DNA of 35,652 bases, from the NCBI GenBank assembly GCA_021849595.1, contig JAJZSR010000008.1, positions 394 to 36,045 on the forward strand. Direction: 5' to 3'. The translations under genes and the position numbers were made by a program. Numbering within the stretch: position 1 is the first letter of the stretch; each line of letters opens with the position of its first letter. Origin of the DNA: Pseudomonadota bacterium. Lineage in GTDB: Bacteria; Pseudomonadota; Gammaproteobacteria; Burkholderiales; Thiobacillaceae. Of the stretch, positions 16,272 to 24,793 are shown one piece after another. Under the pieces are notes generated by a model, which worked only from the letters and a program-made list of their open reading frames with translations, did not search any database and had not been told where the DNA came from.

Positions 16272-18512
16272 ATGTCGGCGGAAAAGAAAGTTGCAGCTTA
16301 CATTTGCAAAGGGTGCGGCCTGGGCGAACGGCTCGATGCCGACGCCCTGGTGAACGTCGCGCAAAAGGAGGGCAAGGTTCAGCTTGCCCGTTCCCACGAT
16401 CTCCTCTGCTCGGCAGAAGGCGTGGACTTGATCAAGAATGACGTCGCCAACGAAGGCGTCACCCACATCATGATCGGTGCCTGCTCGCGGCGCGCCAAGA
16501 CCGAGGCGTTTTACTTCCCGCAAAATGCGGTGGCGCGGGCCAATTTGCGCGAGGGCGTGATCTGGATCCGCCCGGACACCGAAGAGGCCCGTGAAACCAC
16601 GCAGGAAATGGCCGAAGACTACATCCGCATGGGCTGTGCCGAGGTCAAGGCCATGTCGGCGCCGGCCGGCAATCCCAACACCGGCAGTGCCCGCACCCTG
16701 CTCGTGGTCGGCGGCGGCGTGTCCGGCATGACGGCGGCGCTGGAGGCCTCCCGTACCGGCTATCCGGTCGTGCTGGTGGAAAAAAGCGGGCAGTTGGGCG
16801 GCTGGGCTGCCAAGCTGTGGAAGCGTATCCCGGTGCATGAGCCCTTCAAGGCGCCGGCGGGCACCGGGGTGGCTGATCTCGTTGCCCAGATTCAGGCCGA
16901 CCCCAACATCAAGGTCTATCTCAATGCCACGGTCACCAAGACCGACGGCGCGCCGGGGCGATTCGAAGTGCAGATCGCGACGGAATCCGGCTCGGTCGCC
17001 ACCGAGGACATCGGCGCCATCATCCAGGCCACCGGGTCGGAGCCCTATGACGCGAACAAGCTGCCTGAACTGGGCTATGGCAAGTCCCCCGACGTCGTCG
17101 ATCAGGCTGGCCTGGAGGCCTTGGCGCGCGCCGCTAACGGCGGACCCATACTCAAACCATCCGACGGCAAGCCGGTGAGGTCGGTGGCTTTTGTCCAATG
17201 TGCCGGCCAGCGTGACGCCGACGGCCAGCATCTGCCCTACTGCTCGGGCTACTGCTGCAACGCCAGCATCAAGCAGGCCATGTACTTCAAGGACGGCAAT
17301 CCGGACATCGACACCACCATTCTTTTCACCGATCTGCGTACGCCCGGTAACGGCGAGGATTTCTACCGCAGCGCACAGGAAAAAGGAGTGATCTTCTCCA
17401 AGGGCAAAGTGGCGTCGGTCAGCCCGGGTGCGGGCGCGCTCACGGTGAATTTCCATGACCTGATCCTGGACGACAAGGACGCCAAGCTGGAGGTGGATCT
17501 GGTGGTGCTGGCGACCGGCCAGGTGCCCAACTCCGGGGTCGATATCGAGGCGCTGAGCAAACCGCCGGTCGAGGGGGAAGGCGGCGAGGCGACGGTCGAA
17601 GCCAAGCCCATCTCCATCCTCAATCTGCAGTACCGGCAGGGGCCCGATGTCCCGCAATTGAAATGGGGTTTCACCGACTCGCACTTCATCTGCTTCCCCT
17701 ATGAAACACGCCGCACGGGCATCTATACCGTGGGCCCGGTGCGCCGTCCCATGGATATGGCGCAGGCGCGCGAGGATGCCACCGGGGCGACGCTGAAGGC
17801 CATCCAGGCCATCGAAAACGCCCAGTTGGGGCGGGCCGCGCATCCGCGTTCGGGGGATTTGTCCTTCCCCAAGGTGCGTCTGGAGGGCTGCACCCAGTGC
17901 AAGCGTTGCACGGTGGAATGCCCCTTCGGTGCGATCGACGAGGACGAGAAGCGCTTTCCGTTGTTCAACGAATCGCGTTGCCGGCGCTGCGGCACCTGCA
18001 TGGGCGCCTGCCCGGTGCGGGTGATCTCTTTTGAGAACTACTCAGTCGATACCGTGGGTTCCCAGATCAAGGCGGTGGACATCCCGGACGAGTTCTCGGA
18101 AAAGCCCCGCATCCTTATTCTGGCCTGCGAAAACGACGCCTATCCGGCGCTGGACATGGCCGGCATGCAGCACAACGAATACAGCGCCTTCGTGCGCATC
18201 GTTCCGATTCGCTGCCTGGGATCGGTCAATACCATCTGGATCACCGATGCCCTCAATGCCGGTTATGACGGCGTCATGCTCATGGGCTGCAAGCACGGCG
18301 AGAATTATCAGTGCCACTTCGTCAAGGGCTCTGAACTCGGCCGCTACCGCTTGTCCAAGATTGATGACACGCTGAAGAACCTCAACCTGGAAACCGACCG
18401 GGTACGGGATCTGGAAGTGGCGATTACCGACATCGAACACGTGCCGGCGATGATCAATCAGTATGCCGAGCGCATCGTGGAAATGGGCATGAGCCCGTTC
18501 AAGAGCTTCTAG
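16272..18512 (+). CDS. qmoB: QmoB: HdrA-like flavoprotein with MvhD-type C-terminus
   Basis: Protein of 746 residues, the usual QmoB length. Order of parts: an N-terminal HdrA-type Cys region (ICKGCGLGERL, LLCSAEG, GACSRRAKTEAF; about 10-85); an FAD site VVGGGVSGMTAALEASRTG near 140; FVQCAGQRDADGQHLPYCSG; two [4Fe-4S] sets CTQCKRCTVECP (about 540) and CRRCGTCMGACP (about 570); and an MvhD-like domain (about 613-746) with RCLGSVN and MGCKHGENYQCHF. This flavin and cluster chain suits electron transfer, possibly bifurcating in some relatives. It follows qmoA by 3 bases; GGAGG before the ATG lies in the qmoA end. Confidence 0.9.
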   Translation: MSAEKKVAAYICKGCGLGERLDADALVNVAQKEGKVQLARSHDLLCSAEGVDLIKNDVANEGVTHIMIGACSRRAKTEAFYFPQNAVARANLREGVIWIRPDTEEARETTQEMAEDYIRMGCAEVKAMSAPAGNPNTGSARTLLVVGGGVSGMTAALEASRTGYPVVLVEKSGQLGGWAAKLWKRIPVHEPFKAPAGTGVADLVAQIQADPNIKVYLNATVTKTDGAPGRFEVQIATESGSVATEDIGAIIQATGSEPYDANKLPELGYGKSPDVVDQAGLEALARAANGGPILKPSDGKPVRSVAFVQCAGQRDADGQHLPYCSGYCCNASIKQAMYFKDGNPDIDTTILFTDLRTPGNGEDFYRSAQEKGVIFSKGKVASVSPGAGALTVNFHDLILDDKDAKLEVDLVVLATGQVPNSGVDIEALSKPPVEGEGGEATVEAKPISILNLQYRQGPDVPQLKWGFTDSHFICFPYETRRTGIYTVGPVRRPMDMAQAREDATGATLKAIQAIENAQLGRAAHPRSGDLSFPKVRLEGCTQCKRCTVECPFGAIDEDEKRFPLFNESRCRRCGTCMGACPVRVISFENYSVDTVGSQIKAVDIPDEFSEKPRILILACENDAYPALDMAGMQHNEYSAFVRIVPIRCLGSVNTIWITDALNAGYDGVMLMGCKHGENYQCHFVKGSELGRYRLSKIDDTLKNLNLETDRVRDLEVAITDIEHVPAMINQYAERIVEMGMSPFKSF

Positions 18513-18526
18513 GCGAGGAGAGCGCA

Positions 18527-19159
18527 ATGAGTGCAAACGCGCAAATGGTTGCCAAATACAAGAACAACTTCCTCAAGGAAGTGCAAGAGCAGGTGGAGAT
18601 GGGCGAGTGGGTCAAGATGTGCATGCAATGCGGCGTGTGCTCGGGATCCTGTCCGACCAATTTCCACCCCGGCTGGGAGCATCCGCCGCAGGAGATCTTC
18701 ATGATGATCCGTGCCGGCAAGCGGGAGGAAGTGTTGACCAGCCCCTCCATGTGGATGTGCACATCCTGCTACAACTGCATCGTGCGCTGTCCGCGCAAGC
18801 TGCCCATCACCCACATCATGCATGGCCTGGCCAACTATGCCCATCGCCTGGGAATGGCACCCAAGATGCAGCCCACCCGGCATTTCGCCAAGCTGTTCTG
18901 GAACAACTGCGTGAAGACGGGGCGGGTCAACGAGCTCAAGCTTTCCATGGGGCTTTATTTCAAGGACGGTTTCGGTCAGGGCATCAAGAATGGCATGGCG
19001 ATGAAGGATGTCGCCCTGGGGCTGCTCAAAGCTAAGCGCCTGAATCCGTTCGAGATGCTCGGCGGCCACAAGTGCAAGGATCAGAACGGCATTCACGCCA
19101 TGCTCAAGAAGGCCAGGGAACTGGAAGAAAAACGCAAGGCCATCAAGGCCGCTGCGTAA
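18527..19159 (+). CDS. hdrC: HdrC-like Fe-S subunit
   Basis: Soluble protein of 210 residues with two [4Fe-4S] motifs: CMQCGVCSGSCP (Cys 32, 35, 38, 42) and CTSCYNCIVRCP (Cys 78, 81, 84, 88). It resembles HdrC and the soluble front half of QmoC. The membrane cytochrome-b half of QmoC (HdrE-like) is absent: after residue 100 the protein is polar, ends in a Lys/Glu-rich helix and has no transmembrane segments. It should relay electrons between QmoAB and the next subunit, HdrB. A GGAG stands before the ATG, 14 bases after the qmoB stop. Confidence 0.9.
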   Translation: MSANAQMVAKYKNNFLKEVQEQVEMGEWVKMCMQCGVCSGSCPTNFHPGWEHPPQEIFMMIRAGKREEVLTSPSMWMCTSCYNCIVRCPRKLPITHIMHGLANYAHRLGMAPKMQPTRHFAKLFWNNCVKTGRVNELKLSMGLYFKDGFGQGIKNGMAMKDVALGLLKAKRLNPFEMLGGHKCKDQNGIHAMLKKARELEEKRKAIKAAA

Positions 19160-19170
19160 GGAGAACTGAT

Positions 19171-20070
19171 ATGGCGAAAAAGGAATATGCGTTCTATCCC
19201 GGCTGCTCCTCGCAAAAGGGCGCATCGGCGTCCAACTATCTCACGTCGGTGAACGCGATGTGCAAGACGCTGGACGTGAAAATGACCGAAATTCCGGATT
19301 GGAACTGCTGCAGCGCCTCCATTGGTTACGCCGAGGGCGGCGAGCTGCCGCGCCATGTGCTGAATGCGCGTAACTTCGCCCTGGCGGAAAAACACTTGCC
19401 CGGACAGGACATCGTTGCCACCTGCGCGGCATGCTGGCTCGGTGCGCGCGAATCGAAGGAGCGCCTGGAACATTCCAGCGTGCTGCTGCAGGACACCCAG
19501 GAGGCGCTCAACGAGGCCGGCCTGAACATCAGGGCCATTCCCGAAGTGCGGCACATGGTCGAGGTGCTCATCGAAGACCTCGGCTGGGATGCGCTCTCGG
19601 CGCCGGTGAAGAAGCCGCTGGAGGGGCTCAAGTTCGCCGGTTATGTGGGATGCCAGACGAACCGTCCTTTCGGCATCGTTGGGGAAAATTTCGAAAACCC
19701 CATGTATCTGGACAAGCTGATCGAGACGGTCGGCGGCGAGGCGGTGCCCTATGACCAGAAAGTCACCTGCTGCGGCGGTGCGCTGGCGTTTTCCGAGCCG
19801 GACAAGGCGCAGGCGCAGATCAAGGACATCGTGGAGTCGGCCTATGACCATGGCGCCGAGATGATCGTGACGCCCTGTCCGCTATGCCAGGCCAATGTGG
19901 AAATCTACCAGGGCCACGTCAACAAGAAATACGGCACCAAGTTTCACATCCCGGTTCTGTATTACAGTCAGCTCATGACGGTGGCTTATGGCGGCAGCGC
20001 CAAAGAAGCCGGCCTGGACGGACAAGTGATCAAGGCGCCCAAGCTGGAAGCGATCGCCGGCAAGAAGTGA
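19171..20070 (+). CDS. hdrB: HdrB-like subunit with two CCG motifs
   Basis: Protein of 299 residues with both complete CCG domains: C12-x33-C46-C47-x37-C85-x2-C88 (YPGCSSQKG, NCCSAS, TCAACW) and C161-x38-C200-C201-x34-C236-x2-C239 (GCQTNRPFG, CCGGALAF, CPLC). In methanogen HdrB these bind the non-cubane [4Fe-4S] clusters that reduce the CoM-CoB disulfide. Bacteria lack that substrate, so a different disulfide, thiol or quinone partner is implied. The start at 19171 follows AAGGAG and leaves 11 bases after hdrC; longer in-frame readings run into hdrC. Last gene of the operon, followed by a terminator. Confidence 0.92.
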   Translation: MAKKEYAFYPGCSSQKGASASNYLTSVNAMCKTLDVKMTEIPDWNCCSASIGYAEGGELPRHVLNARNFALAEKHLPGQDIVATCAACWLGARESKERLEHSSVLLQDTQEALNEAGLNIRAIPEVRHMVEVLIEDLGWDALSAPVKKPLEGLKFAGYVGCQTNRPFGIVGENFENPMYLDKLIETVGGEAVPYDQKVTCCGGALAFSEPDKAQAQIKDIVESAYDHGAEMIVTPCPLCQANVEIYQGHVNKKYGTKFHIPVLYYSQLMTVAYGGSAKEAGLDGQVIKAPKLEAIAGKK

Positions 20071-20094
20071 TCCGCCGGCGACGAGGAGTTTGCG

Positions 20095-20120
20095 ACAGGG
20101 GCGCCGCCCCTGTTTTGTTT
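20095..20120 (+). terminator. Rho-independent terminator of qmoAB-hdrCB
   Basis: ACAGGGGC (20095-20102), loop GCC, GCCCCTGT (20106-20113), then TTTGTTT. A perfect 8-bp stem with a T-rich tail, 25 bases after the hdrB stop. Confidence 0.8.
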
Positions 20121-20134
20121 TGTGGGGGTGGGTT

Positions 20135-20443
20135 ATGGCTATGCAAAAACCGCGTGACTATGACGAGTTTCTGGATCTGCTCCATCAGGCCGTTTACGAG
20201 GTCGATGAACTGCGTGCCTGCATCGAGGATGACCCCGAGGAAATGGAGCGCTACGTGCCGTTTTTGGACCCGCTCGACGCGCAGCTTCGGCGGTTGTTCG
20301 AAGATGTCCGGCAGGGTGTCCTGATAGGGTTCGGTCAGAGCCGCGATCTGCCCTACATGGCCCTGTTTGTACGTTTCGAGCGCGACATACCTTTTCGCGA
20401 ACTCCTGCGTACTCTCAATGCCGCTTACCGGGAAGGGTTCTGA
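20135..20443 (+). CDS. Small acidic protein of unknown function
   Basis: Soluble, acidic protein of 102 residues that I do not recognise. It is mostly helical by eye: DYDEFLDLLHQAVYEVDELR, then an acidic turn EDDPEEME, DPLDAQLRRLFEDVRQG, and a closing FRELLRTLNAAYREGF. It has one Cys and no metal or nucleotide motif. It starts 15 bases after the qmo-hdr terminator with a G-rich run before the ATG; another ATG two codons in is possible. A longer start at 20090 would run through the terminator and is unlikely. It could be made by readthrough from the qmo operon. It is convergent with the Fur-type gene. Confidence 0.7.
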   Translation: MAMQKPRDYDEFLDLLHQAVYEVDELRACIEDDPEEMERYVPFLDPLDAQLRRLFEDVRQGVLIGFGQSRDLPYMALFVRFERDIPFRELLRTLNAAYREGF

Positions 20444-20519
20444 GCGACGGTCCGAAACCCGGTAGCCGGCGCCCGGCACCATCCATTCGGTACGCCGATA
20501 TTGGCGGTGACCCAGGCCT

Positions 20520-20930
20520 TCAGCCGGCCTTGCGGATGCGCACGATGAGATCGATGCCTTCCAGGGCCGCGCCTTCCGGGAGGGGCGGCAGGCCGCTGAT
20601 ATGGATGTCCTCGGCATCGACGTCTGTCAGGTGCCCGCTTTCCACGTCATAAAGATGATGATGCGGGCGCGTGTTCGGATCATAGAAAACCTTGTTCGGG
20701 TCCACGATCACCTCCCGGATCAGTCCTTTTTGCAGAAACAGGCTGAGCGTGTTGTAGACCGTCGCTTTCGAGGTCTCGCTATGGTGCACGTTGACCAGCG
20801 CCATGACCTGGTCGGCGGATAAGTGCTCCATGCGCGAGAACAGGGCATAGGCAATCTCGATCCGCTGATGGGTCGGATTGATGTCGTGGCTGCGCAAAAG
20901 CCCAGCCATGTTGTCACGGCTATATCGCAT
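20520..20930 (-). CDS. Fur-family regulator, PerR/Irr-like, cysteine-free
   Basis: DNA-binding regulator of 136 residues. The winged helix (about 10-80) shows NPTHQRIEIAYALF and SKATVYNTLSLFLQKGLI, the Fur-family recognition helix. The metal site is suggested by EHLSADQV (like PerR His37), VFYDPNTRPHHHLYD and GHLTDVD. It has no Cys at all, so the structural zinc site of classical Fur/PerR is missing, as in Irr-type and some PerR-type members. Iron- or peroxide-dependent repression is likely. A TTGGACTTTGTCTAA box overlaps its own promoter, pointing to autoregulation. The start at 20930 has only a weak Shine-Dalgarno; an ATG seven codons in is an alternative. Confidence 0.9.
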   Translation of the reverse strand: MRYSRDNMAGLLRSHDINPTHQRIEIAYALFSRMEHLSADQVMALVNVHHSETSKATVYNTLSLFLQKGLIREVIVDPNKVFYDPNTRPHHHLYDVESGHLTDVDAEDIHISGLPPLPEGAALEGIDLIVRIRKAG

Positions 20931-20960
20931 CTCGTCGGGCGGGTGAATCGAGTTGATTTA

Positions 20961-20989
20961 ATGGTAATCTAGAGTTTGGACTTTGTCTA
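20961..20989 (-). promoter_or_regulatory. Promoter of the Fur/PerR-type gene
   Basis: On the minus strand TAGACA (20989-20984, five of six to TTGACA) is followed after 17 bases by TACCAT (20966-20961, four of six). The start would lie near 20954, about 24 bases before the ATG. Confidence 0.5.
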
Positions 20990-20990
20990 A
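20976..20990 (-). promoter_or_regulatory. PerR/Fur-like operator at the regulator's own promoter
   Basis: TTGGACTTTGTCTAA on the plus strand agrees at 12 of 15 positions with the box at the rubrerythrin promoter and keeps the TT-GAC and GTCTAA halves. It covers the -35 element, which fits repression of its own gene. Confidence 0.45.
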
Positions 20991-21049
20991 TTCGAGATGT
21001 GTGGGACAAGCCAGGCGAAATGCACCGGCGGCGCCTGTATCGCGCCGCG

Positions 21050-21055
21050 TATAAT
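21050..21055 (+). promoter_or_regulatory. -10 element of the his operon
   Basis: A perfect TATAAT lies 24 bases before the hisD ATG. No -35 match is visible in the GC-rich bases upstream. There is no His-codon-rich leader peptide in this 148-base gap, so classical attenuation is not supported. Confidence 0.4.
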
Positions 21056-21078
21056 GATGATTTACGTCCGTATCGATC

Positions 21079-22389
21079 ATGGCAGCAGATTTTTTTCTTT
21101 CCAGACTGGACACCTCGCTAGCGGATTTCAAGTCCGCATTTGCCAAGCTGCTTCAATTCGACGCCACCCAGGATGCCGCCATAGATGACACCGTGGCGGC
21201 GATTTTGCGCGACGTAAAGGAGCGCGGAGATGCTGCTGTCCTGGAATACACCGGCAAATTCGACGGTCTTGAGGCAGCGTCGATGGGCCAATTGGAGTTG
21301 CCGCCATCCCGCCTGGCCGAAGCCCTCGTTGGCTTGGACGAGGAGCGCCGTGCGGCCCTCGATCTGGCGGCGCAGCGCATACGGAGTTACCACGAGCGGC
21401 AACTGCTGGCGTCCTGGAGCTATACGGACGAGGACGGCAACCTCTTGGGCCAGCAAATCACTGCCCTGGATCGGGTGGGGCTGTATGTCCCCGGCGGCAA
21501 AGCGGCTTATCCCTCCTCCGTGCTCATGAATGCCATTCCCGCCAAGGTTGCCGGAGTGGCCGAACTCATCATGGTGGTACCCACCCCGCGCGGAGAGCGG
21601 AACGACCTGGTGCTCGCGGCCGCTGCCGTAGCCGGCGTGGACCGCGTTTTCACCGTCGGGGGTGCGCAAGCGGTGGCCGCTCTGGCCTACGGAACTCGGA
21701 CCATCCCTCAGGTCGACAAAATCGTGGGCCCCGGCAACGCCTATGTGGCGGCGGCCAAGCGCCGGGTGTTCGGCGTTGTCGGCATAGACATGATCGCCGG
21801 ACCCTCCGAGATACTGGTGATCTGCGACGGCAAGACCGACCCCGACTGGATCGCCATGGATTTGTTTTCCCAGGCCGAGCATGACGAGCTGGCCCAGGCG
21901 TTGCTGCTGTCGCCCGACGGGGAGTTCCTGAATGCGGTGGAGGCTTCCGTACGCCGCCTGCTGGCGCAAATGCCCCGGTCTCAGGTTATCGCCACTTCCT
22001 TGCAGAAGCGCGGTGCGTTCATTAAAACCCGCGACCTTGACGAAGCGGCGGACATCGCCAACCAGGCGGCGCCCGAGCATCTCGAACTGTCGGTCGAGGA
22101 TCCTCTGGCTCTGGCTAAGAAGATCCGCCACGCAGGCGCCATCTTCCTGGGGCGCAACACCTGCGAGGCGCTGGGAGATTACTGCGCCGGGCCCAACCAT
22201 GTGCTGCCCACTTCGCGCACGGCGCGCTTCTCTTCCCCCTTGGGCGTGTATGACTTCCAGAAGCGTTCCAGCCTCATCATGGCATCGGCACAGGGTGCCC
22301 AGACCTTGGGCCGTATTGCGGCCACGCTGGCTTATGGGGAAGGGCTGCAGGCCCACGCCAGGTCCGCGGAATACCGCATCCATCGCTGA
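21079..22389 (+). CDS. hisD: Histidinol dehydrogenase
   Basis: Catalyses the last two steps of histidine synthesis, histidinol to histidine, with NAD and zinc. The protein has 436 residues. Signature parts are [61 protein letters not shown] (zinc His), [14 protein letters not shown] and the closing [13 protein letters not shown] (zinc His). It is the first gene of the operon here; hisG, which usually precedes hisD in betaproteobacteria, is absent, and the divergent Fur/PerR-type gene stands in its place. Confidence 0.97.
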   Translation: MAADFFLSRLDTSLADFKSAFAKLLQFDATQDAAIDDTVAAILRDVKERGDAAVLEYTGKFDGLEAASMGQLELPPSRLAEALVGLDEERRAALDLAAQRIRSYHERQLLASWSYTDEDGNLLGQQITALDRVGLYVPGGKAAYPSSVLMNAIPAKVAGVAELIMVVPTPRGERNDLVLAAAAVAGVDRVFTVGGAQAVAALAYGTRTIPQVDKIVGPGNAYVAAAKRRVFGVVGIDMIAGPSEILVICDGKTDPDWIAMDLFSQAEHDELAQALLLSPDGEFLNAVEASVRRLLAQMPRSQVIATSLQKRGAFIKTRDLDEAADIANQAAPEHLELSVEDPLALAKKIRHAGAIFLGRNTCEALGDYCAGPNHVLPTSRTARFSSPLGVYDFQKRSSLIMASAQGAQTLGRIAATLAYGEGLQAHARSAEYRIHR

Positions 22390-22397
22390 GCCGCCCC

Positions 22398-23477
22398 ATG
22401 AGCCGCTATTGGAGTGCCGTGGTGCACGGCCTCACCCCTTATGTGCCGGGCGAGCAGCCCAAGCTCGCCGATTTGGTCAAGCTCAACACGAATGAAAACC
22501 CGTACGGTCCCAGCCCGCGCGTGCTTGAGGCCATACGCGGGGGCACGAGCGACGCGCTGCGCCTGTATCCCGATCCCCTCGCGACCGAGCTGCGCGAGGC
22601 CATAGCCGGATTCCATGGTCTGGATGCGGCGCAGGTATTCGTCGGCAACGGCTCGGACGAAGTCCTGGCACATGCCTTCCTGGCTCTGCTCAAGCACGAG
22701 ACGCCGATTCTTTTCCCGGACATCGGCTACAGTTTCTATCCGGTCTATGCGCGGTTGTACGGTATCGCTTACCGGGAAGTCCCGTTGACCGACGCTTTCG
22801 AAATCCGAGTGGAGGATTATTTCCGGGCCAACGGCGGCATCGTCTTTCCCAACCCCAACGCCCCGACTGGCCGCCTTCTGGCGCTTGGGGAAATCGAACG
22901 TCTGCTGCAGGCCAACCGCGATTCCGCAGTGGTGATAGACGAGGCCTATATCGATTTCGGCGGTGCGTCGGCGGTGCCGCTCATCGAGCGCCATCCCCAA
23001 CTGCTGGTGGTACATACGCTTTCCAAGTCGCGCGCCTTGGCCGGGCTGAGAGTGGGCTATGCCCTGGGGCACCCGGACCTCATCGCCGGCCTGGTACGGG
23101 TCAAGGACAGTTTTAACTCTTATCCGCTCGACCGCCTGGCCTTGGCCGGCGGGATCGCTGCCATGCAGGATACGGCCTGGTTCGACGCGACCAGAAAGCA
23201 GATCATGGCCAGCCGGGAAAATTTGGCGACAGGCCTGAAGGCGCTTGGCTTCGAGGTACTGCCCTCGGCGGCAAACTTCGTTTTCGCACGCCATCCCGGC
23301 GCGCGCGGGGAGACACTGGCGGCGCGCTTGAGAGAAAAGCGCATTATCGTGCGCCATTTCCGCACGCCCGAGCGCATTGCCGATTTTCTGCGCATTACCG
23401 TGGGAACGGAGGCGCAATGCGCGACGCTGCTGGCTGCGTTCGAGGAGATTCTGGCCGCGTGCCGCGCGCTCGGCTAA
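22398..23477 (+). CDS. hisC: Histidinol-phosphate aminotransferase
   Basis: PLP enzyme that aminates imidazole-acetol phosphate. The protein has 359 residues. [20 protein letters not shown] near the N-terminus, [36 protein letters not shown] and the PLP-lysine segment [19 protein letters not shown] are all of the HisC type. It starts 8 bases after hisD and ends 25 bases before the chosen hisB start. Confidence 0.96.
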   Translation: MSRYWSAVVHGLTPYVPGEQPKLADLVKLNTNENPYGPSPRVLEAIRGGTSDALRLYPDPLATELREAIAGFHGLDAAQVFVGNGSDEVLAHAFLALLKHETPILFPDIGYSFYPVYARLYGIAYREVPLTDAFEIRVEDYFRANGGIVFPNPNAPTGRLLALGEIERLLQANRDSAVVIDEAYIDFGGASAVPLIERHPQLLVVHTLSKSRALAGLRVGYALGHPDLIAGLVRVKDSFNSYPLDRLALAGGIAAMQDTAWFDATRKQIMASRENLATGLKALGFEVLPSAANFVFARHPGARGETLAARLREKRIIVRHFRTPERIADFLRITVGTEAQCATLLAAFEEILAACRALG

Positions 23478-23502
23478 AATGGCCACAGATCAAGGTATAA
23501 CT

Positions 23503-24090
23503 ATGCGCAGCGCTCAGGTTTCCCGCAACACCCTGGAAACGCAAATCACCGTGGCCATCAATCTGGATGGCTCCGGCGTGGCACACCTGGATACCGGGGT
23601 TCCTTTCCTCGACCATATGCTGGACCAGGTCGCCCGTCATGGACTCATCGATCTGGACATCCGTGCCCAGGGGGATTTGCACATCGACGCCCATCATACG
23701 GTGGAGGATACCGGCATCACCCTGGGTCAGGCGTTCGCCCAAGCCCTAGGGGATAAAAAGGGCATCCGCCGCTATGGTCATGCCTACGTTCCGCTGGACG
23801 AAGCGCTGTCCCGCGTGGTGCTGGATCTCTCCGGTCGTCCGGGCTTGGAATATCACGTCGATTTTACGCGCGCCCGTATCGGCGATTTCGATGTGGATCT
23901 GTTTTTGGAATTTTTTCGCGGCTTCGTGAATCATGCCGCGGTGACCTTGCACATCGACAATCTGCGCGGCATCAACGCCCATCACCAGGCCGAAACGGTG
24001 TTCAAGGCGCTGGGACGTGCGCTACGCATGGCGGTGGAACTCGATTCGCGCATGGCGGGCCAGACGCCATCCACCAAGGGGGCGCTGTGA
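23503..24090 (+). CDS. hisB: Imidazoleglycerol-phosphate dehydratase
   Basis: Dehydrates imidazoleglycerol phosphate to imidazole-acetol phosphate, using manganese. The protein has 195 residues, the monofunctional form without the phosphatase domain of E. coli HisB. The motifs [33 protein letters not shown] and [18 protein letters not shown] carry the metal-binding His and Glu residues. The start at 23503 is preferred because betaproteobacterial HisB usually opens [12 protein letters not shown] and AAGGT stands upstream; an in-frame ATG at 23479 would add eight residues. Its stop overlaps hisH by 4 bases. Histidinol-phosphatase must come from another gene. Confidence 0.95.
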   Translation: MRSAQVSRNTLETQITVAINLDGSGVAHLDTGVPFLDHMLDQVARHGLIDLDIRAQGDLHIDAHHTVEDTGITLGQAFAQALGDKKGIRRYGHAYVPLDEALSRVVLDLSGRPGLEYHVDFTRARIGDFDVDLFLEFFRGFVNHAAVTLHIDNLRGINAHHQAETVFKALGRALRMAVELDSRMAGQTPSTKGAL

Positions 24091-24776
24091 GCGGTGTCGA
24101 TGTCGCGGTGATCGACTACGGCATGGGCAATCTGCGTTCCGTGCAGAAGGCGCTGGAGTATGTGGCGCCCGCCCTGACGGTAGCCGTGACCAGCGATCCA
24201 CAAACCATACTTGATGCGCAGCGCGTGGTTTTTCCCGGGCAGGGCGCGGCGCCGGACTGCATGCGCGAGATCGGCGCGCGCGGACTGGCCGAAGTGATAC
24301 GCGAGGTCGCCGCAAGCAAGCCTTTTCTGGGCATCTGCATGGGCCTGCAGGTGCTTTATGAGCACAGCGAGGAAGGCGACACCCAGTGCCTGGGTATCCT
24401 TCAGGGCGAGGTGGTGCGATTTCCGCGCGTCAATTTCACGGACGAGCAGGGCAATCGCCTCAAGGTACCGCACATGGGGTGGAACGAGGTACATCAGGTG
24501 GTGAGCCATCCCCTGTGGGAGGGCATCGAAGACGGCAGCCGTTTTTATTTCGTGCACAGCTATTTCGTCCAGCCCTTTGCCCCGGATGTAGTGGCGGGGT
24601 TTTCCCACTACCCGTTTCCGTTCACCTGCGTCGTGGCATCGGATAATATCTTTGCCGTGCAGTTTCATCCGGAAAAAAGCGCACAGGCGGGGTTGAGGCT
24701 GCTGAGCAATTTCATCACCTGGCAGCCGCGCGCCGGGCAAGGCGCCTCGTGCAGCCCGGCTTTTTCCTGTTCCTAA
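24087..24776 (+). CDS. hisH: Imidazole glycerol phosphate synthase, glutaminase subunit
   Basis: Glutamine amidotransferase that feeds ammonia to HisF. It begins at a GTG overlapping the hisB stop. The N-terminal [19 protein letters not shown], the nucleophile region [19 protein letters not shown] and the catalytic His/Glu in [15 protein letters not shown] are complete. At 229 residues it is longer than usual; family members normally end near the NF-W segment, whereas here a Ser/Cys-containing tail of about 16 residues ([17 protein letters not shown]) follows. The tail has no clear function. Confidence 0.95.
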   Translation: MSGVDVAVIDYGMGNLRSVQKALEYVAPALTVAVTSDPQTILDAQRVVFPGQGAAPDCMREIGARGLAEVIREVAASKPFLGICMGLQVLYEHSEEGDTQCLGILQGEVVRFPRVNFTDEQGNRLKVPHMGWNEVHQVVSHPLWEGIEDGSRFYFVHSYFVQPFAPDVVAGFSHYPFPFTCVVASDNIFAVQFHPEKSAQAGLRLLSNFITWQPRAGQGASCSPAFSCS

Positions 24777-24793
24777 CACTCCCTTGCATTGCC

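Noticed and set aside
15960-17843. Open frame of 627 codons on the minus strand opposite qmoB
   Set aside because: Antisense shadow of qmoB and the qmoA end; low-complexity composition and no Shine-Dalgarno.
20090-20134. Longer N-terminus for the 102-residue protein
   Set aside because: It would translate through the qmo-hdr terminator hairpin; the ATG at 20135 follows directly after it.
20931-21078. Histidine attenuator leader before hisD
   Set aside because: No run of His codons and no terminator/antiterminator pair in the gap.
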